Below, in pieces: positions 36,954 to 45,529 of a stretch of DNA of 64,000 bases. The first letter of the stretch is position 1; each line of letters begins with the position of its first letter. A model generated the notes under the pieces. It saw only the letters and a list, made by a program, of their open reading frames with translations, was not told where the DNA came from and did no database searches. Position numbers and translations under genes: made by a program. Source of the stretch: Rhodococcus_G sp042879035 (lineage in GTDB: Bacteria > Actinomycetota > Actinomycetes > Mycobacteriales > Mycobacteriaceae). Location of the stretch: assembly GCF_042879035.1 (NCBI RefSeq), contig NZ_JBIAOU010000001.1:1-64000 (forward strand), in the 5' to 3' direction.

Positions 36954-37517
36954 GTGGCCGACACCGAAACACACCAGATTCTCCGGCAATGGCTGCCGCG
37001 TGCCGTCTCGGGTGAGCCGCACGCCGTCGGGATGGTGGTGGGATCCGTACACCCGCACGTGGTGGACTACTGCGCCGCACGTATGGATCGCCACACCCGT
37101 GCCCACACCCCCGTCGAGGACGTCGCCCAGGAGGTGTGCCTGGCGTTGATGCGGGCCCTGCCACGGTTCCGCGACCGGGGCGGCTCGTTGCTCCGGTTCA
37201 CATTCGGGATCGCCGCGCACAAGGTGGCCGATGCGCGGCGGGCCGCCGGACGCCGCGGACCGACACCGGTCCGTGCGGTTCCCGAGTCCGGACCGGAGGA
37301 GACGGTGCTCGACGACGAGTTGCGCTTGTCGGTGCGGGAACTCGTGGACCGCCTGCCCGAGGGTCAGCGTCATGTGCTGCAGTTGCGGATCGTTCAGGGC
37401 CTCAGCGCCGAACGGACAGCAGAGCTGCTCGGCACCACGGCCGGTGCGGTGCGCGTCGCGCAGCACCGAGCGCTGCAACGAATACGGTTGCAGCTCAACG
37501 AGTCCGGACACGGCTGA
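36954..37517 (+). CDS. ECF sigma factor, SigD-like
   Basis: 187 residues from GTG with AGAGGA 6 bases before. Region 2 is clear: VEDVAQEVCLALMRALPRFR followed by DRGGSLLRFTFGIAAHKVAD. Region 4 is RLPEGQRHVLQLRIVQGLSA, then ERTAELLGTTAGAVRVAQHR. The wording of both regions is close to M. tuberculosis SigD. No anti-sigma gene follows: the next gene is on the other strand, so control must be by another route or a distant partner. It may be a second SigD-like factor besides the usual one. Confidence 0.87.
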   Translation: MADTETHQILRQWLPRAVSGEPHAVGMVVGSVHPHVVDYCAARMDRHTRAHTPVEDVAQEVCLALMRALPRFRDRGGSLLRFTFGIAAHKVADARRAAGRRGPTPVRAVPESGPEETVLDDELRLSVRELVDRLPEGQRHVLQLRIVQGLSAERTAELLGTTAGAVRVAQHRALQRIRLQLNESGHG

Positions 37518-37535
37518 GCAGATCCGCCGCCGCAC

Positions 37536-38432
37536 TCAGGATTCGACCGCCAGCAGGACGCGGATCCTCCCGAGCAGCTCGGCCCGCAGCGGTGCGGCCC
37601 GGTCGGCGAGGGCGGACTGGGCGCGCACGTACTCTGCGCGGCCGGCGGGCGTCTCGATCGGCACCGGCGAACAGCCGAGCTCGCGCAGGTCGTACGGGCT
37701 CGCCCGCATGTCGAGTTCGCGGGCTGCCATCGCCAGTTCGAAACATCGCACCAGCAGATCCGAGTCGACCAGCGGCGTCAGCTTGTAACACCACTTGTAC
37801 AGATCCATGCCCGCGTGCAGGCAGCCGGGTTGCTCGCGGCCCACCTGATCCTCACGCCGAAGTGGGGAGTCGTTGCGTCCGACCGCCTCCGGGGTGAAGA
37901 ACCGGAACGCGTCGTAGTGGGTGCAGCGCAGGTTCATCGACTCGACGACCGCATCGGTGCCCGCCGGCCCGAGCCGCAGCGGGACACCCGAATGCCGGAC
38001 GGCCTCCTCGCCGCCGCGGTACACCATCGCCCACTCGTGCAGACCGAAACACCCGAGCTGCGCCGGCCGGGACGCCGTCCCCGCCAGCAGCCGCTCGGTG
38101 AACTCGAGCATCGACCGGCGTCGCCCCACCAGGCCCGGGTCGGCGGTCACCCCGCCCGCCCATTCCACGTACCCGGAGTACGTGGCGTACTCGGCGGCCG
38201 CCGGTCCGGACAGCAGCACACCGAATCCGGGATGCCAGCGTCGCAGTTGCGCCGGCCGCAGGCTGTAGTAGGTGAACAGGAAGTCGACCACGGGGTGTTT
38301 CACCCCGCCGGCCTGGCGGTGCAGGTGCGGGCCGGTCAGCTCGTCGACCCGCGCCCGATGCGCCTCGCGGCGCCCGGTCCACTCGTCCTCCGCGAGAACG
38401 AGTGGACCGCCGTCGACACCGACCGCGCTCAC
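37536..38432 (-). CDS. 3-methyladenine DNA glycosylase-family protein (activity unproven)
   Basis: 298 residues. The segments GGVKHPVVDFLFTYYSLRPA, QLRRWHPGFGVLLSG and HAGMDLYKWCYKLTPLVDSD mark an actinobacterial family often annotated as 3-methyladenine DNA glycosylase. I see neither the helix-hairpin-helix Gly/Pro-Asp motif of AlkA nor the Mpg fold, so the name rests on annotation custom. Conserved Trp, His and Cys residues (MNLRCTHYDAFRFFTPEAVG) suggest a metal or ligand site. The GTG start overlaps the stop of the upstream CBS gene by 4 bases, so it is the last gene of a three-gene operon. Confidence 0.6.
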   Translation of the reverse strand: MSAVGVDGGPLVLAEDEWTGRREAHRARVDELTGPHLHRQAGGVKHPVVDFLFTYYSLRPAQLRRWHPGFGVLLSGPAAAEYATYSGYVEWAGGVTADPGLVGRRRSMLEFTERLLAGTASRPAQLGCFGLHEWAMVYRGGEEAVRHSGVPLRLGPAGTDAVVESMNLRCTHYDAFRFFTPEAVGRNDSPLRREDQVGREQPGCLHAGMDLYKWCYKLTPLVDSDLLVRCFELAMAARELDMRASPYDLRELGCSPVPIETPAGRAEYVRAQSALADRAAPLRAELLGRIRVLLAVES

Positions 38433-39517
38433 GGCGTCTGCTGACCGGGGACCGCGTCGACGATCCGGTGCGTCCCGTCGCGGACCGTGCCGACGAACTC
38501 CTCCACCAGATCCTCGAGAGCGACGATCCCGAGCGTCCGGCCGTCCCCGTCGACCACCTCCCCGAGATGGCTGCTCGCCCGCCGCAACGCGGACAGTGCC
38601 TCGTCGAGCGGAGTCTGCACCTGCAGCCGCGGCAGCGACCGCACGTCACTGCGGGGCACCACGGTGTCCGGGCCCGCGGACTCGTCGAGGATCTCGTCGA
38701 GCACGTCCTTGAGGTGCAGGTACCCGGCCAGCGACCCGTCGGCCAGCGCCGCCGGGTACCGGGAGTACCCGGTCTCCGTCACCGCCTGTTCGATCGCACC
38801 CAGCGTCGTGCCCGCGTCGTCGAGGGGAACGGTCCGCACCTTGTCGAGGGGGATCACCACGTCGGACACGGTTCGGCCGGTCGTGTGCAACGCCTGGGTG
38901 AGCCGGCGGTGCTCCTCCTCGTCGATCAGACCCTCGGACCGGGACTCGCCGATCATCTCCGTCAACTCCAGCTCGGACACCGTGGTGTCGAGCTCGTCCC
39001 TCGGTTGCACCCGCAGCAGCCGCAGCGTCGAGTTCGCGGACCAGTTGTAGAAGGCGATGAGCGGTCTGGCCACCTTGATGAACCCGAGATGCGCCGGCAC
39101 CAGCAGCATCGCGCACCGCTCCGGACCGGCGATGGCGATGTTCTTCGGAACCATCTCGCCGAGCAGGATGTGCAGGACCACGACCAGCGCCAACGCGACG
39201 GTGAACGCAATCGGGTGCAGCAGCTGGTCGGGGACACCGACCATGTCGAGCGGCTTCTCGATCAGATGCGCGATCGCCGGCTCGCCGACCCGGCCGAGCA
39301 GGATCGAGCAGATCGTGATCCCGAGCTGCGCGCCCGCCAGCATCAACGACAGGTGCTCGCCCGCGCCGATCACGGTCCGTGCCCGCTTCTTGCCCTGCCC
39401 CTCGAGCGCCTCGAGTCGGTCGCGGCGCGCCGAGATCAGCGCGAACTCGGCGGCGACGAAGAACGCGTTGCTCGCCAGCAGGAGGGCGGTGAGAACGACG
39501 CCGAACAGGTCACTCAT
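38429..39517 (-). CDS. CNNM/CBS-domain membrane protein (Rv1841c-like)
   Basis: 362 residues. An N-terminal CNNM (DUF21) membrane domain with about four helices (LFGVVLTALLLASNAFFVAA, GITICSILLGRVG, HPIAFTVALALVVVLHILLG) is followed by two CBS domains (IPLDKVRTVPLDDAGTTLGA; PLDEALSALRRASSHLGEVV). It lacks the CorC/HlyC C-terminal domain present in the next protein, so it is the short partner. Members are linked to magnesium or cobalt export, or were called haemolysins. The ATG overlaps the upstream stop by 4 bases; the pair likely works as a heteromer. Confidence 0.87.
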   Translation of the reverse strand: MSDLFGVVLTALLLASNAFFVAAEFALISARRDRLEALEGQGKKRARTVIGAGEHLSLMLAGAQLGITICSILLGRVGEPAIAHLIEKPLDMVGVPDQLLHPIAFTVALALVVVLHILLGEMVPKNIAIAGPERCAMLLVPAHLGFIKVARPLIAFYNWSANSTLRLLRVQPRDELDTTVSELELTEMIGESRSEGLIDEEEHRRLTQALHTTGRTVSDVVIPLDKVRTVPLDDAGTTLGAIEQAVTETGYSRYPAALADGSLAGYLHLKDVLDEILDESAGPDTVVPRSDVRSLPRLQVQTPLDEALSALRRASSHLGEVVDGDGRTLGIVALEDLVEEFVGTVRDGTHRIVDAVPGQQTP

Positions 39518-40875
39518 CGTTCGGCCCCCTTGCGTGCGACGATCGTCTCGGCGGAAGCCGGAATCAGCACGACGCGGTCGATGCGGCGACCGTCCATCGC
39601 GGAAACCCGCGCGAGCCAACCCCCGTCGTCGTCGGAGCCGTCGGGATCGGGCAGCACCACCTCGTCACCGACGTCGGGTATCCGGCCGAGACGGGCGAGC
39701 ACCAGCCCGCCGAGCGTCTCGTACTCGCCCTCGGGTGCGGCGTACCCGGTCGCCTGACGCACCTCGTCGATCCGGAGCAGACCGGCGCAGATCCATCCGT
39801 CGTCGGAGCGCTGCACATCGATCTCCGGATCGTCGTGTTCGTCACGGACGTCGCCGACGATCTCCTCGATCAGGTCCTCCATCGTCACCAGACCCGCCGT
39901 GCCGCCGTACTCGTCGACGACGATCGCGACCTGCATGCCGTCCGCACGGATCTGCTCGAGCAGCGCGTCGCCGTCGAGGCTGGACGGCACCACCGGCACC
40001 TTCTGCGCCAGCACCATCAGCTGCGTGGTCGCGCGTGCCGACGCCGGCACCGTGAACGCCTGCTTGACGTGCACCACGCCGACGGTGTCGTCGAGGTCAC
40101 CGTCGACCACCGGGAACCGGGAGAACCCGGTGCGCGACGCGACCTCGATCAGGTCGGCGACCGTGTCGTGGAGTTCGAGGGTCTCGATCTTCACCCGCGG
40201 CGTCATGAGTTCCTCGGCGCTGCGTTCGCCGAACCGTAGCGACCGGTCCACCAGGAGCGCGGTACCGGGGTCGAGCGTGCCGCTGCGGGCACTGATCCGC
40301 ACCAGCGATCCGAGTTCCTGCGGCGACCGAGCCGAACGCAGCTCCTCGGCAGGTTCGACACCGAGCCTGCGTACCACCCAGTTCGCGGATCCGTTGAGGC
40401 CGTTGATCGCCCAGCGGAACACGGTGGAGAACCAGGCCTGGGGCCCGGCCGTGGCGCGGGCGGTGCCGAGCGGGTGCGCGATCGCGAGATTCTTCGGGAC
40501 CAGTTCACCGAACACCATCGACAGCGACGTCGCGATGATGAGCGCCAGCGCCAGCGAGATACCCGACGCCACCGATTCCGAGATGTTGACCGCCGTCAAC
40601 ACCGGCGTGATCAATTGCGCCAGAACAGGTTCGGCGATGTAGCCGGTGATGAGGGTGGTGATGGTGATGCCGAGCTGCGCACCGGACAACTGGAACGACA
40701 GGGTGCGATGCGCCCGCTGCACCTGCCGCGCGCGGCGGTCGCCGTCGCGCGCGTGCGCGTCGACGGTACTGCGTTCGAGTGCCGTGAGCGAGAACTCCGC
40801 GGCGACGAACAGGGCCGTGCCCGCGGTCAGGGCGAGGAACCCGAGCAAGCTGACGACGGTTATGGCGATCTGCAT
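39514..40875 (-). CDS. CNNM/CBS/CorC-domain membrane protein (Rv1842c-like)
   Basis: 453 residues. CNNM domain with helices near 1-25, 65-95 and 100-130, a CBS pair (LMTPRVKIETLELHDTVADL; DGMQVAIVVDEYGGTAGLVT) and a C-terminal CorC_HlyC domain of about 90 residues (DGWICAGLLRIDEVRQATGY). This is the full-length form of the UPF0053 family, implicated in divalent-cation homeostasis. The ATG lies 3 bases after the stop of a possible 42-codon ORF. It heads the operon with the short paralogue and the glycosylase-family gene. Confidence 0.88.
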   Translation of the reverse strand: MQIAITVVSLLGFLALTAGTALFVAAEFSLTALERSTVDAHARDGDRRARQVQRAHRTLSFQLSGAQLGITITTLITGYIAEPVLAQLITPVLTAVNISESVASGISLALALIIATSLSMVFGELVPKNLAIAHPLGTARATAGPQAWFSTVFRWAINGLNGSANWVVRRLGVEPAEELRSARSPQELGSLVRISARSGTLDPGTALLVDRSLRFGERSAEELMTPRVKIETLELHDTVADLIEVASRTGFSRFPVVDGDLDDTVGVVHVKQAFTVPASARATTQLMVLAQKVPVVPSSLDGDALLEQIRADGMQVAIVVDEYGGTAGLVTMEDLIEEIVGDVRDEHDDPEIDVQRSDDGWICAGLLRIDEVRQATGYAAPEGEYETLGGLVLARLGRIPDVGDEVVLPDPDGSDDDGGWLARVSAMDGRRIDRVVLIPASAETIVARKGAER

Positions 40876-40878
40876 GGT

Positions 40879-41007
40879 CTATCGCCCCCGAGCGGGGGCC
40901 GGGGAGGGTCCGCCGGGTTTGTCACCCGGCTCGGTAGAGGAGCCCTCCGTCGTGGAACCGTCGTCGCCGGAATCGGCGTCGCGTACGAAAATGGGTGCCT
41001 CGGGCAC
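40879..41007 (-). CDS. Possible small ORF upstream of the CBS operon
   Basis: 42 codons from a GTG preceded by AAAGGACGAAG. The product (PEAPIFVRDADSGDDGSTTE, then GSSTEPGDKPGGPSPAPARG) is acidic at first and Ser/Pro/Gly-rich, with no membrane segment. Its stop lies 3 bases before the next ATG, so its translation could control the CBS operon. The low-complexity content makes it uncertain; it may be a leader ORF or chance. Confidence 0.35.
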   Translation of the reverse strand: MPEAPIFVRDADSGDDGSTTEGSSTEPGDKPGGPSPAPARGR

Positions 41008-41153
41008 CTTCGTCCTTTCTGTCGTGCCCGGGCGGTGGCGAATCGAAGATCGATCCCCCGCCCGACCCCGGGCGCACACTGTGTCGAGACGTCCATTCTA
41101 CCGAGTCGACGCCGATCGGCCGCCCGGCACGCAGCCGACACGGTCCGGCCCTG
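41008..41153. other. Intergenic, nothing clear
   Basis: Leader of the CBS operon. I see no tRNA, riboswitch or convincing hairpin. The 5' end of the small ORF and the start of the 25-bp repeats bound it. Confidence 0.5.
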
Positions 41154-41253
41154 TCACCAGCCCGCCGGCTGTGCTCCTTCACCAGCCCGCCGGTAGTGCT
41201 CCTTCACCAGCCCGCTGGTAGTGCACTTTCACCAGCCCGCTGGTAGTGGCCTT
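41154..41253. repeat. Four 25-bp tandem repeats at the 3' end of guaB1
   Basis: Copies begin at 41154, 41179, 41204 and 41229, each TCACCAGCCCGC(C/T)GG followed by CTGTGCTCCT, TAGTGCTCCT, TAGTGCACTT or TAGTGGCCTT. The fourth copy is the last eight codons of guaB1 (minus strand), including its stop TGA. The other three lie after the stop. Confidence 0.9.
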
Positions 41254-42668
41254 CCCTCGGCGAACCCGGCCGCCGACTGCACCCCGAGGACCGCCTTCTC
41301 GTGGAGCTCGTCGATCGTGCGGGCGCCGGCGTAGGTGCAGGTGCTGCGGACCCCGGAACAGATGTGGTCGATGAGGTCCTCGACACCCGGCCGGATCGGG
41401 TCCAGACGCATCCGGGAACTCGAGATGCCCTCCTCGAACAGGGCCTTGCGGGCACGGTCGAAGCCGCTGTCGGATGCGGTACGGGCGGCGACGGCGCGCT
41501 TGCTCGCCATCCCGAAACTCTCCTTGTACGCGTTGCCGTCCTGGTCGAAGCGCAGGTCGCCCGGAGACTCGTGGGTGCCGGCGAACCACGACCCGATCAT
41601 CACGTTCGACGCGCCCGCCGCCAGCGCGAGCGCGACATCCCGCGGATGACGCACGCCGCCGTCCGCCCACACGTGGGCGCCGAGTTCGCGTGCGGCGTCG
41701 GCGCACTCCGCCACCGCGGAGAACTGTGGGCGGCCGACGCCGGTCATCATGCGCGTGGTGCACATCGCGCCCGGCCCGACACCGACCTTGACGATCGACG
41801 CACCCGCCGCCACCAGATCGCGTGTTCCGGCGGCGGAGACCACGTTGCCCGCCGCCAGCGGCACCCCGAGGTCGAGCGACGCGACCGCGGACAGCGCCTC
41901 GAGCATCCTCTCCTGGTGCCCGTGGGCGGTGTCCATCACGAGCACGTCGGCGCCGGCCTCGACGAGGGCCCGCGCCTTGGCTGCCACGTCCCCGTTGATG
42001 CCGACAGCTGCCGCGATCCGCAGCCGCCTGTCGGCGTCGAGTGCGGGTGTGTAGATCCCGGCCCGGATCGCGCCGGTGCGGGTGAGCACGCCCTCCAGAC
42101 ATCCGCGTTCGTCCACGATCACCGCGATCGGATCGTGGCGGGACTCGAGCAGATCGAACACCTCCCGCGCCGACGCGGACACCGGTGCGGTCGCGAAGTC
42201 GGTCACCGCGACCGCGCTCAGTCGGGTGAACCGGTCGACGTCCGCGCAGGCGTTCTCGGTCACCACCCCGACCGGACGTCGGTCGCCGTCGACGACCACC
42301 ACCGCGCCGTGGGCGCGTTTCGGCAGAAGTGCCAGCGCATCGGAGACCGACGAATCGGGTCCGAGCGTCACCGGGGTGTCGGCGACCAGATGCCTGCTCT
42401 TGACGAAGGCGACCGTCTCGGAGACCGCGGTCGCCGGAACGTCCTGCGGGATCACGACGATGCCGCCGCGGCGCGCGACCGTCTCGGCCATCCGCTTTCC
42501 CGCCACCGCGGTCATGTTCGCGACCACGATGGGGATCGTGGTGCCCGATCCGTCGCGGGTGGCGAGATCGACGTCGAACCGGGACGCGACGTCGGTGCGG
42601 TTCGGCACCAGGAACACGTCGTCGTAGGTCAGGTCGTAGGGCGGGGTCTGTCCGTCGAGGAAGCGCAC
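41229..42668 (-). CDS. guaB1: GMP reductase GuaB1 (IMPDH family, CBS-containing)
   Basis: 479-residue (beta/alpha)8 barrel with inserted CBS pair. DLTYDDVFLVPNRTDV opens the barrel, CBS domains lie at about 95-215, and the catalytic loop is GVGPGAMCTTRMMTGVG with Cys near 302. In IMP dehydrogenases the loop reads GSICTTR; the GAMCTTR form and the order next to gnd match Rv1843c. The mycobacterial GuaB1 was shown to be a GMP reductase, making IMP from GMP, and that role is most likely here. The last nine residues (AEGRPLPAGW) lie in the 25-bp repeats. Confidence 0.9.
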   Translation of the reverse strand: MRFLDGQTPPYDLTYDDVFLVPNRTDVASRFDVDLATRDGSGTTIPIVVANMTAVAGKRMAETVARRGGIVVIPQDVPATAVSETVAFVKSRHLVADTPVTLGPDSSVSDALALLPKRAHGAVVVVDGDRRPVGVVTENACADVDRFTRLSAVAVTDFATAPVSASAREVFDLLESRHDPIAVIVDERGCLEGVLTRTGAIRAGIYTPALDADRRLRIAAAVGINGDVAAKARALVEAGADVLVMDTAHGHQERMLEALSAVASLDLGVPLAAGNVVSAAGTRDLVAAGASIVKVGVGPGAMCTTRMMTGVGRPQFSAVAECADAARELGAHVWADGGVRHPRDVALALAAGASNVMIGSWFAGTHESPGDLRFDQDGNAYKESFGMASKRAVAARTASDSGFDRARKALFEEGISSSRMRLDPIRPGVEDLIDHICSGVRSTCTYAGARTIDELHEKAVLGVQSAAGFAEGRPLPAGW

Positions 42669-42671
42669 GAT

Positions 42672-43553
42672 CTACGACGCTACCTGGTCCGACGTCGGAG
42701 TGCCCGGGCTCGACTGCGCCTGCGACCGGGACAGAGCGATCGTCGTCGCGATCATCACGACCACGGCGCCGGCGACCACCACGGCCCCGGCCGCGTCGAC
42801 CCGCAATCGCTCTCCGAGCACGGCGAATCCGAGATACGCGGCGACCAGCGGCTCGCCGATCGTGACGGCGGGCAGCGAAGCCGCCAGCGACCCGGCCTGA
42901 AAGGCGCGTTGCTGAAGGTAGAAGCCGCCGGCGCCGACGGCGACCAACGCCCACACCTCCCACCGCGCGGGCACGGCGAGCGGATCCCGTCCGGCTTCGT
43001 CGAGGACCGGCTTCGTCAGCGCGACGGCGACACCGTACAGCGCACCGCACGCCGACCCGAGCAGCAGTGCCCGCGTGCCCGCCGGGACCCGGGTGAGGGC
43101 AACCGTGACGGCCGCCGCGCAGCCCCCGGCGACAACCACCAGCGGAATCGCCCAGTGCCGCAGGGTCGCCGCCGCCTGCCCCTCCGTCGGATTGCCGACC
43201 GTCAGGAACACCACCAGCGACAGCGCCAGCGCGACGGCCGTCACCCAGGTCCTCGCGGACATCCGGGTACCCGCGAACCGGGCCGACAGCGGCAACGCGA
43301 ACAGCAACGTGCTCACGATGAGCGGCTGCACGACCAGGACCGAACCCAGACCGAGTGCGGCGGCCTGGAATACGTAGCCTCCGGCGTCGCCGCCGACGCC
43401 GACCCACCACCTCGGCGACCGGATCAACTCACCGATCAGGGCATCGCCCTCCTCGACCCCGGCGGCCGCCGACTGCTGTGCTACCGACCCGATCGCGAAC
43501 AGCAACGCGCCGACGAGCGCACACGCGACGGAGAGCAGCGGCAGGTCGGTCAC
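42672..43553 (-). CDS. DMT-type (EamA-like) membrane transporter
   Basis: 293 residues with about ten membrane helices, such as LLSVACALVGALLFAIGSVA, VLVVQPLIVSTLLFALPLSA and AAGAVVVAGAVVVMIATTIA. Two repeats of five helices are consistent with the drug/metabolite superfamily. GTG 43553 lies 4 bases after the stop of the upstream helicase gene, so it is likely coexpressed. The substrate is unknown. Close relatives are called magnesium transporter NIPA-like or DMT family in actinobacteria. Confidence 0.75.
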   Translation of the reverse strand: MTDLPLLSVACALVGALLFAIGSVAQQSAAAGVEEGDALIGELIRSPRWWVGVGGDAGGYVFQAAALGLGSVLVVQPLIVSTLLFALPLSARFAGTRMSARTWVTAVALALSLVVFLTVGNPTEGQAAATLRHWAIPLVVVAGGCAAAVTVALTRVPAGTRALLLGSACGALYGVAVALTKPVLDEAGRDPLAVPARWEVWALVAVGAGGFYLQQRAFQAGSLAASLPAVTIGEPLVAAYLGFAVLGERLRVDAAGAVVVAGAVVVMIATTIALSRSQAQSSPGTPTSDQVAS

Positions 43554-43557
43554 GGAT

Positions 43558-44862
43558 TCAGCTTGCCCCGCCGCGCCGCCGTTGTCCCCGGGAACGCCCC
43601 GGATCGTTCGTGCGGACGCGCCCGCCACGCCCCGGAGTGCGACCCGGACGGTTCGCGGTCCGCTCCGCGGGTCGGGGCGGACCGTCGTCCGCGACCGGCA
43701 CTCCGGCGGGTGGCCGGGCACCCGTGACCGCCGCCAGTGCGCGGTCGCCCGGACCGACGAGCACACCCTCCGGGTCGATACCCGCGCGCGTCAGCATCGC
43801 CGCGACCTCGTCCCGCTGCTCGTCGGTCACCAGGGTCACCACGGTTCCGGACGCTCCGGCGCGGGCCGTCCGGCCGGCGCGGTGCAGGTAGTCCTTCGGG
43901 TCGGCGGGTGGGTCGACGTGCACCACCAGCGACACGTCGTCCACGTGGATCCCGCGGGCCGCGACGTCCGTCGCCACCAGCACCGGTACCCGGCCCGACG
44001 TGAACGCCGAGAGTGCGTGCCCACGGAACGCCTGCGACTTCCCGCCGTGCAACGTCCCGGCCCGAACGCCGACCTGCGCGAGCTGGGCGACCAGCCGATC
44101 GACGCCGTGCTGGGTGCGGACGAACAGCAGGGTTCGGCCCTCGCGTGCGGCGATCTGCGCGACCACCGCCGCCTTGTCGGCGCGGTCCACGAACAGCACG
44201 TGGTGATCGGCCGGGGCGACGGGCGCGGCTGCGGACGCGGTCGCGTGCACGACCGGATCGTGCAGGTAGCGATCCACCAGTGCCTGCACGTCCTCGTCGA
44301 GCGTTGCCGAGAACAGCAGTCGCTGACCGCCCTTCGGCGTGCGGTCGAGGATGTCGGTCACCTGGGGCAGGAAGCCGATGTCGGCCAGGTGATCGGCCTC
44401 GTCGACCGCGGTGACGAGAACGTCGTCGAGGGACACCGCTGCCTGGTCGAGCAGGTCGATCAGCCGACCCGGCGTCGCGACCAGCAGATCCACACCGCGC
44501 GCGAGACGCTCGGCCTGGCGTTTCGTCGGAACCCCGCCGGTGGCGACCGCCATCCGCAAACCCAGGGCGAGCGCCGACTCGTCCAGGGCGCGTTCGATCT
44601 GGGCGCCGAGCTCCCGGGTCGGCGCGAGCACCAGTCCGCGCGGCCGCCTCGGTGCGCTGGCGCGGCCGGTGAGGCGCACGAGCATCGGCAGGCCGAACGC
44701 GAGCGTCTTCCCGGAACCGGTCGGGCCGCGGCCCAGGAGGTCACGTCCGGCCAGGATGTCGGGGATCACCAACGCCTGGATCGGGAACGGCTCGGTGATC
44801 TTCTCCCGCCTCAAGGACTGCGCCAGCGTCGCGGGCAGTCCGAGGTCGGCGAACGTGGGCAT
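43558..44862 (-). CDS. DEAD-box RNA helicase
   Basis: 434 residues. Q-motif (PFPIQALVIPDILAGRD), Walker A GRGPTGSGKT, PTRELGAQIE, ATPGRL, the DEAD box in VDEADHL, SATLDED, and helicase C motifs LVATDVAARGIHVDDVSLVV and HRAGRTARAG are all present. A basic Arg/Gly-rich tail of about 45 residues (RTANRPGRTPGRGGRVRTND) may bind RNA. ATG 44862 has GAGGAG upstream. It is a paralogue of the helicase at 47132-49273 but with a much shorter tail. Confidence 0.92.
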   Translation of the reverse strand: MPTFADLGLPATLAQSLRREKITEPFPIQALVIPDILAGRDLLGRGPTGSGKTLAFGLPMLVRLTGRASAPRRPRGLVLAPTRELGAQIERALDESALALGLRMAVATGGVPTKRQAERLARGVDLLVATPGRLIDLLDQAAVSLDDVLVTAVDEADHLADIGFLPQVTDILDRTPKGGQRLLFSATLDEDVQALVDRYLHDPVVHATASAAAPVAPADHHVLFVDRADKAAVVAQIAAREGRTLLFVRTQHGVDRLVAQLAQVGVRAGTLHGGKSQAFRGHALSAFTSGRVPVLVATDVAARGIHVDDVSLVVHVDPPADPKDYLHRAGRTARAGASGTVVTLVTDEQRDEVAAMLTRAGIDPEGVLVGPGDRALAAVTGARPPAGVPVADDGPPRPAERTANRPGRTPGRGGRVRTNDPGRSRGQRRRGGAS

Positions 44863-45002
44863 GGTGGCGGTACTCCTCGCGATCGGTGCAGGTCGAGGCT
44901 ACCGCGTGGCACCGGCACGGCCCGCCCCGGCAAACGTGTCGGTGGGGTGGTGCACCATCGGCGCATCGAACACAGTTTCGAACACGGAGCGAGGGGGAGC
45001 GG

Positions 45003-45479
45003 ATGTGTGAGATGTGTGACGGGATGTCGCCGCGCGAGATCCGGAGGGAGATGCGGCGGACGATCGCGCAGCACGGCTGGCTGCTGCAGTACGTCGCCTC
45101 GGCCATCGACGAGCAGGGAGTGCACCCGGCCTTCTGTTACTCGGTGGGCCTGACCGCGATCGGCCGCCCCGAGCTCGTCGTCACCGGCCGGTGCGCGGAG
45201 GAGTCGGCCATGCTGCTGAACGAACTCGGGTCGTGGATGAGGTGCGGGCACGATCTCGAACCCGGCGACAGGTACTCGGTCGCGGGGCTGGACGTGACCC
45301 TCGTCGCGGCGCGGGACTGCGAGTCGTGGCTGTTGCGTGCCGTGGACCTCTACGGACGCCACGTCCGGGCGTTGCAGGTGGTCTGGGCCGACTGCCGGGG
45401 ACTGCTGCCCTGGGAGGGATCGAGCGACTCGACGATCGTGCAGCCACTACTCGGTCTGCCGCCGGGGGCGGGGGCGTGA
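45003..45479 (+). CDS. DUF4262 protein
   Basis: 158 residues from ATG after GGGGGAG. Opens CEMCDGMSPREIRREMRRTI, has VHPAFCYSVGLTAIGRPELV and LLNELGSWMRCGHDL, which is the DUF4262 fold seen in Actinobacteria and Proteobacteria. The CxxC at the start could bind metal. It lies divergently between two minus-strand genes, so it must have its own promoter in the 140 bases upstream. No function is known for the family. Confidence 0.82.
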   Translation: MCEMCDGMSPREIRREMRRTIAQHGWLLQYVASAIDEQGVHPAFCYSVGLTAIGRPELVVTGRCAEESAMLLNELGSWMRCGHDLEPGDRYSVAGLDVTLVAARDCESWLLRAVDLYGRHVRALQVVWADCRGLLPWEGSSDSTIVQPLLGLPPGAGA

Positions 45480-45480
45480 G

Positions 45481-45513
45481 CGCGCGGTCCCGGGGTCGCG
45501 CTCCGGGACCGCG
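45481..45513. terminator. Bidirectional terminator between DUF4262 gene and gnd
   Basis: GCGCGGTCCCGG (45481-45492) and CCGGGACCGCGC (45502-45513) give a perfect 12-bp stem with a 9-base loop, placed between two convergent genes. Confidence 0.8.
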
Positions 45514-45529
45514 CTCGGGTGGTGCCCGC

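Noticed and set aside
37536..38432. Firm call as an active 3-methyladenine DNA glycosylase
   Set aside because: No AlkA-type helix-hairpin-helix or Mpg motifs are visible; the name is kept only as a family label.
41154..41253. Possible CRISPR array
   Set aside because: The 25-bp repeats are directly joined with no spacers and include the end of guaB1, so they are simple tandem repeats.
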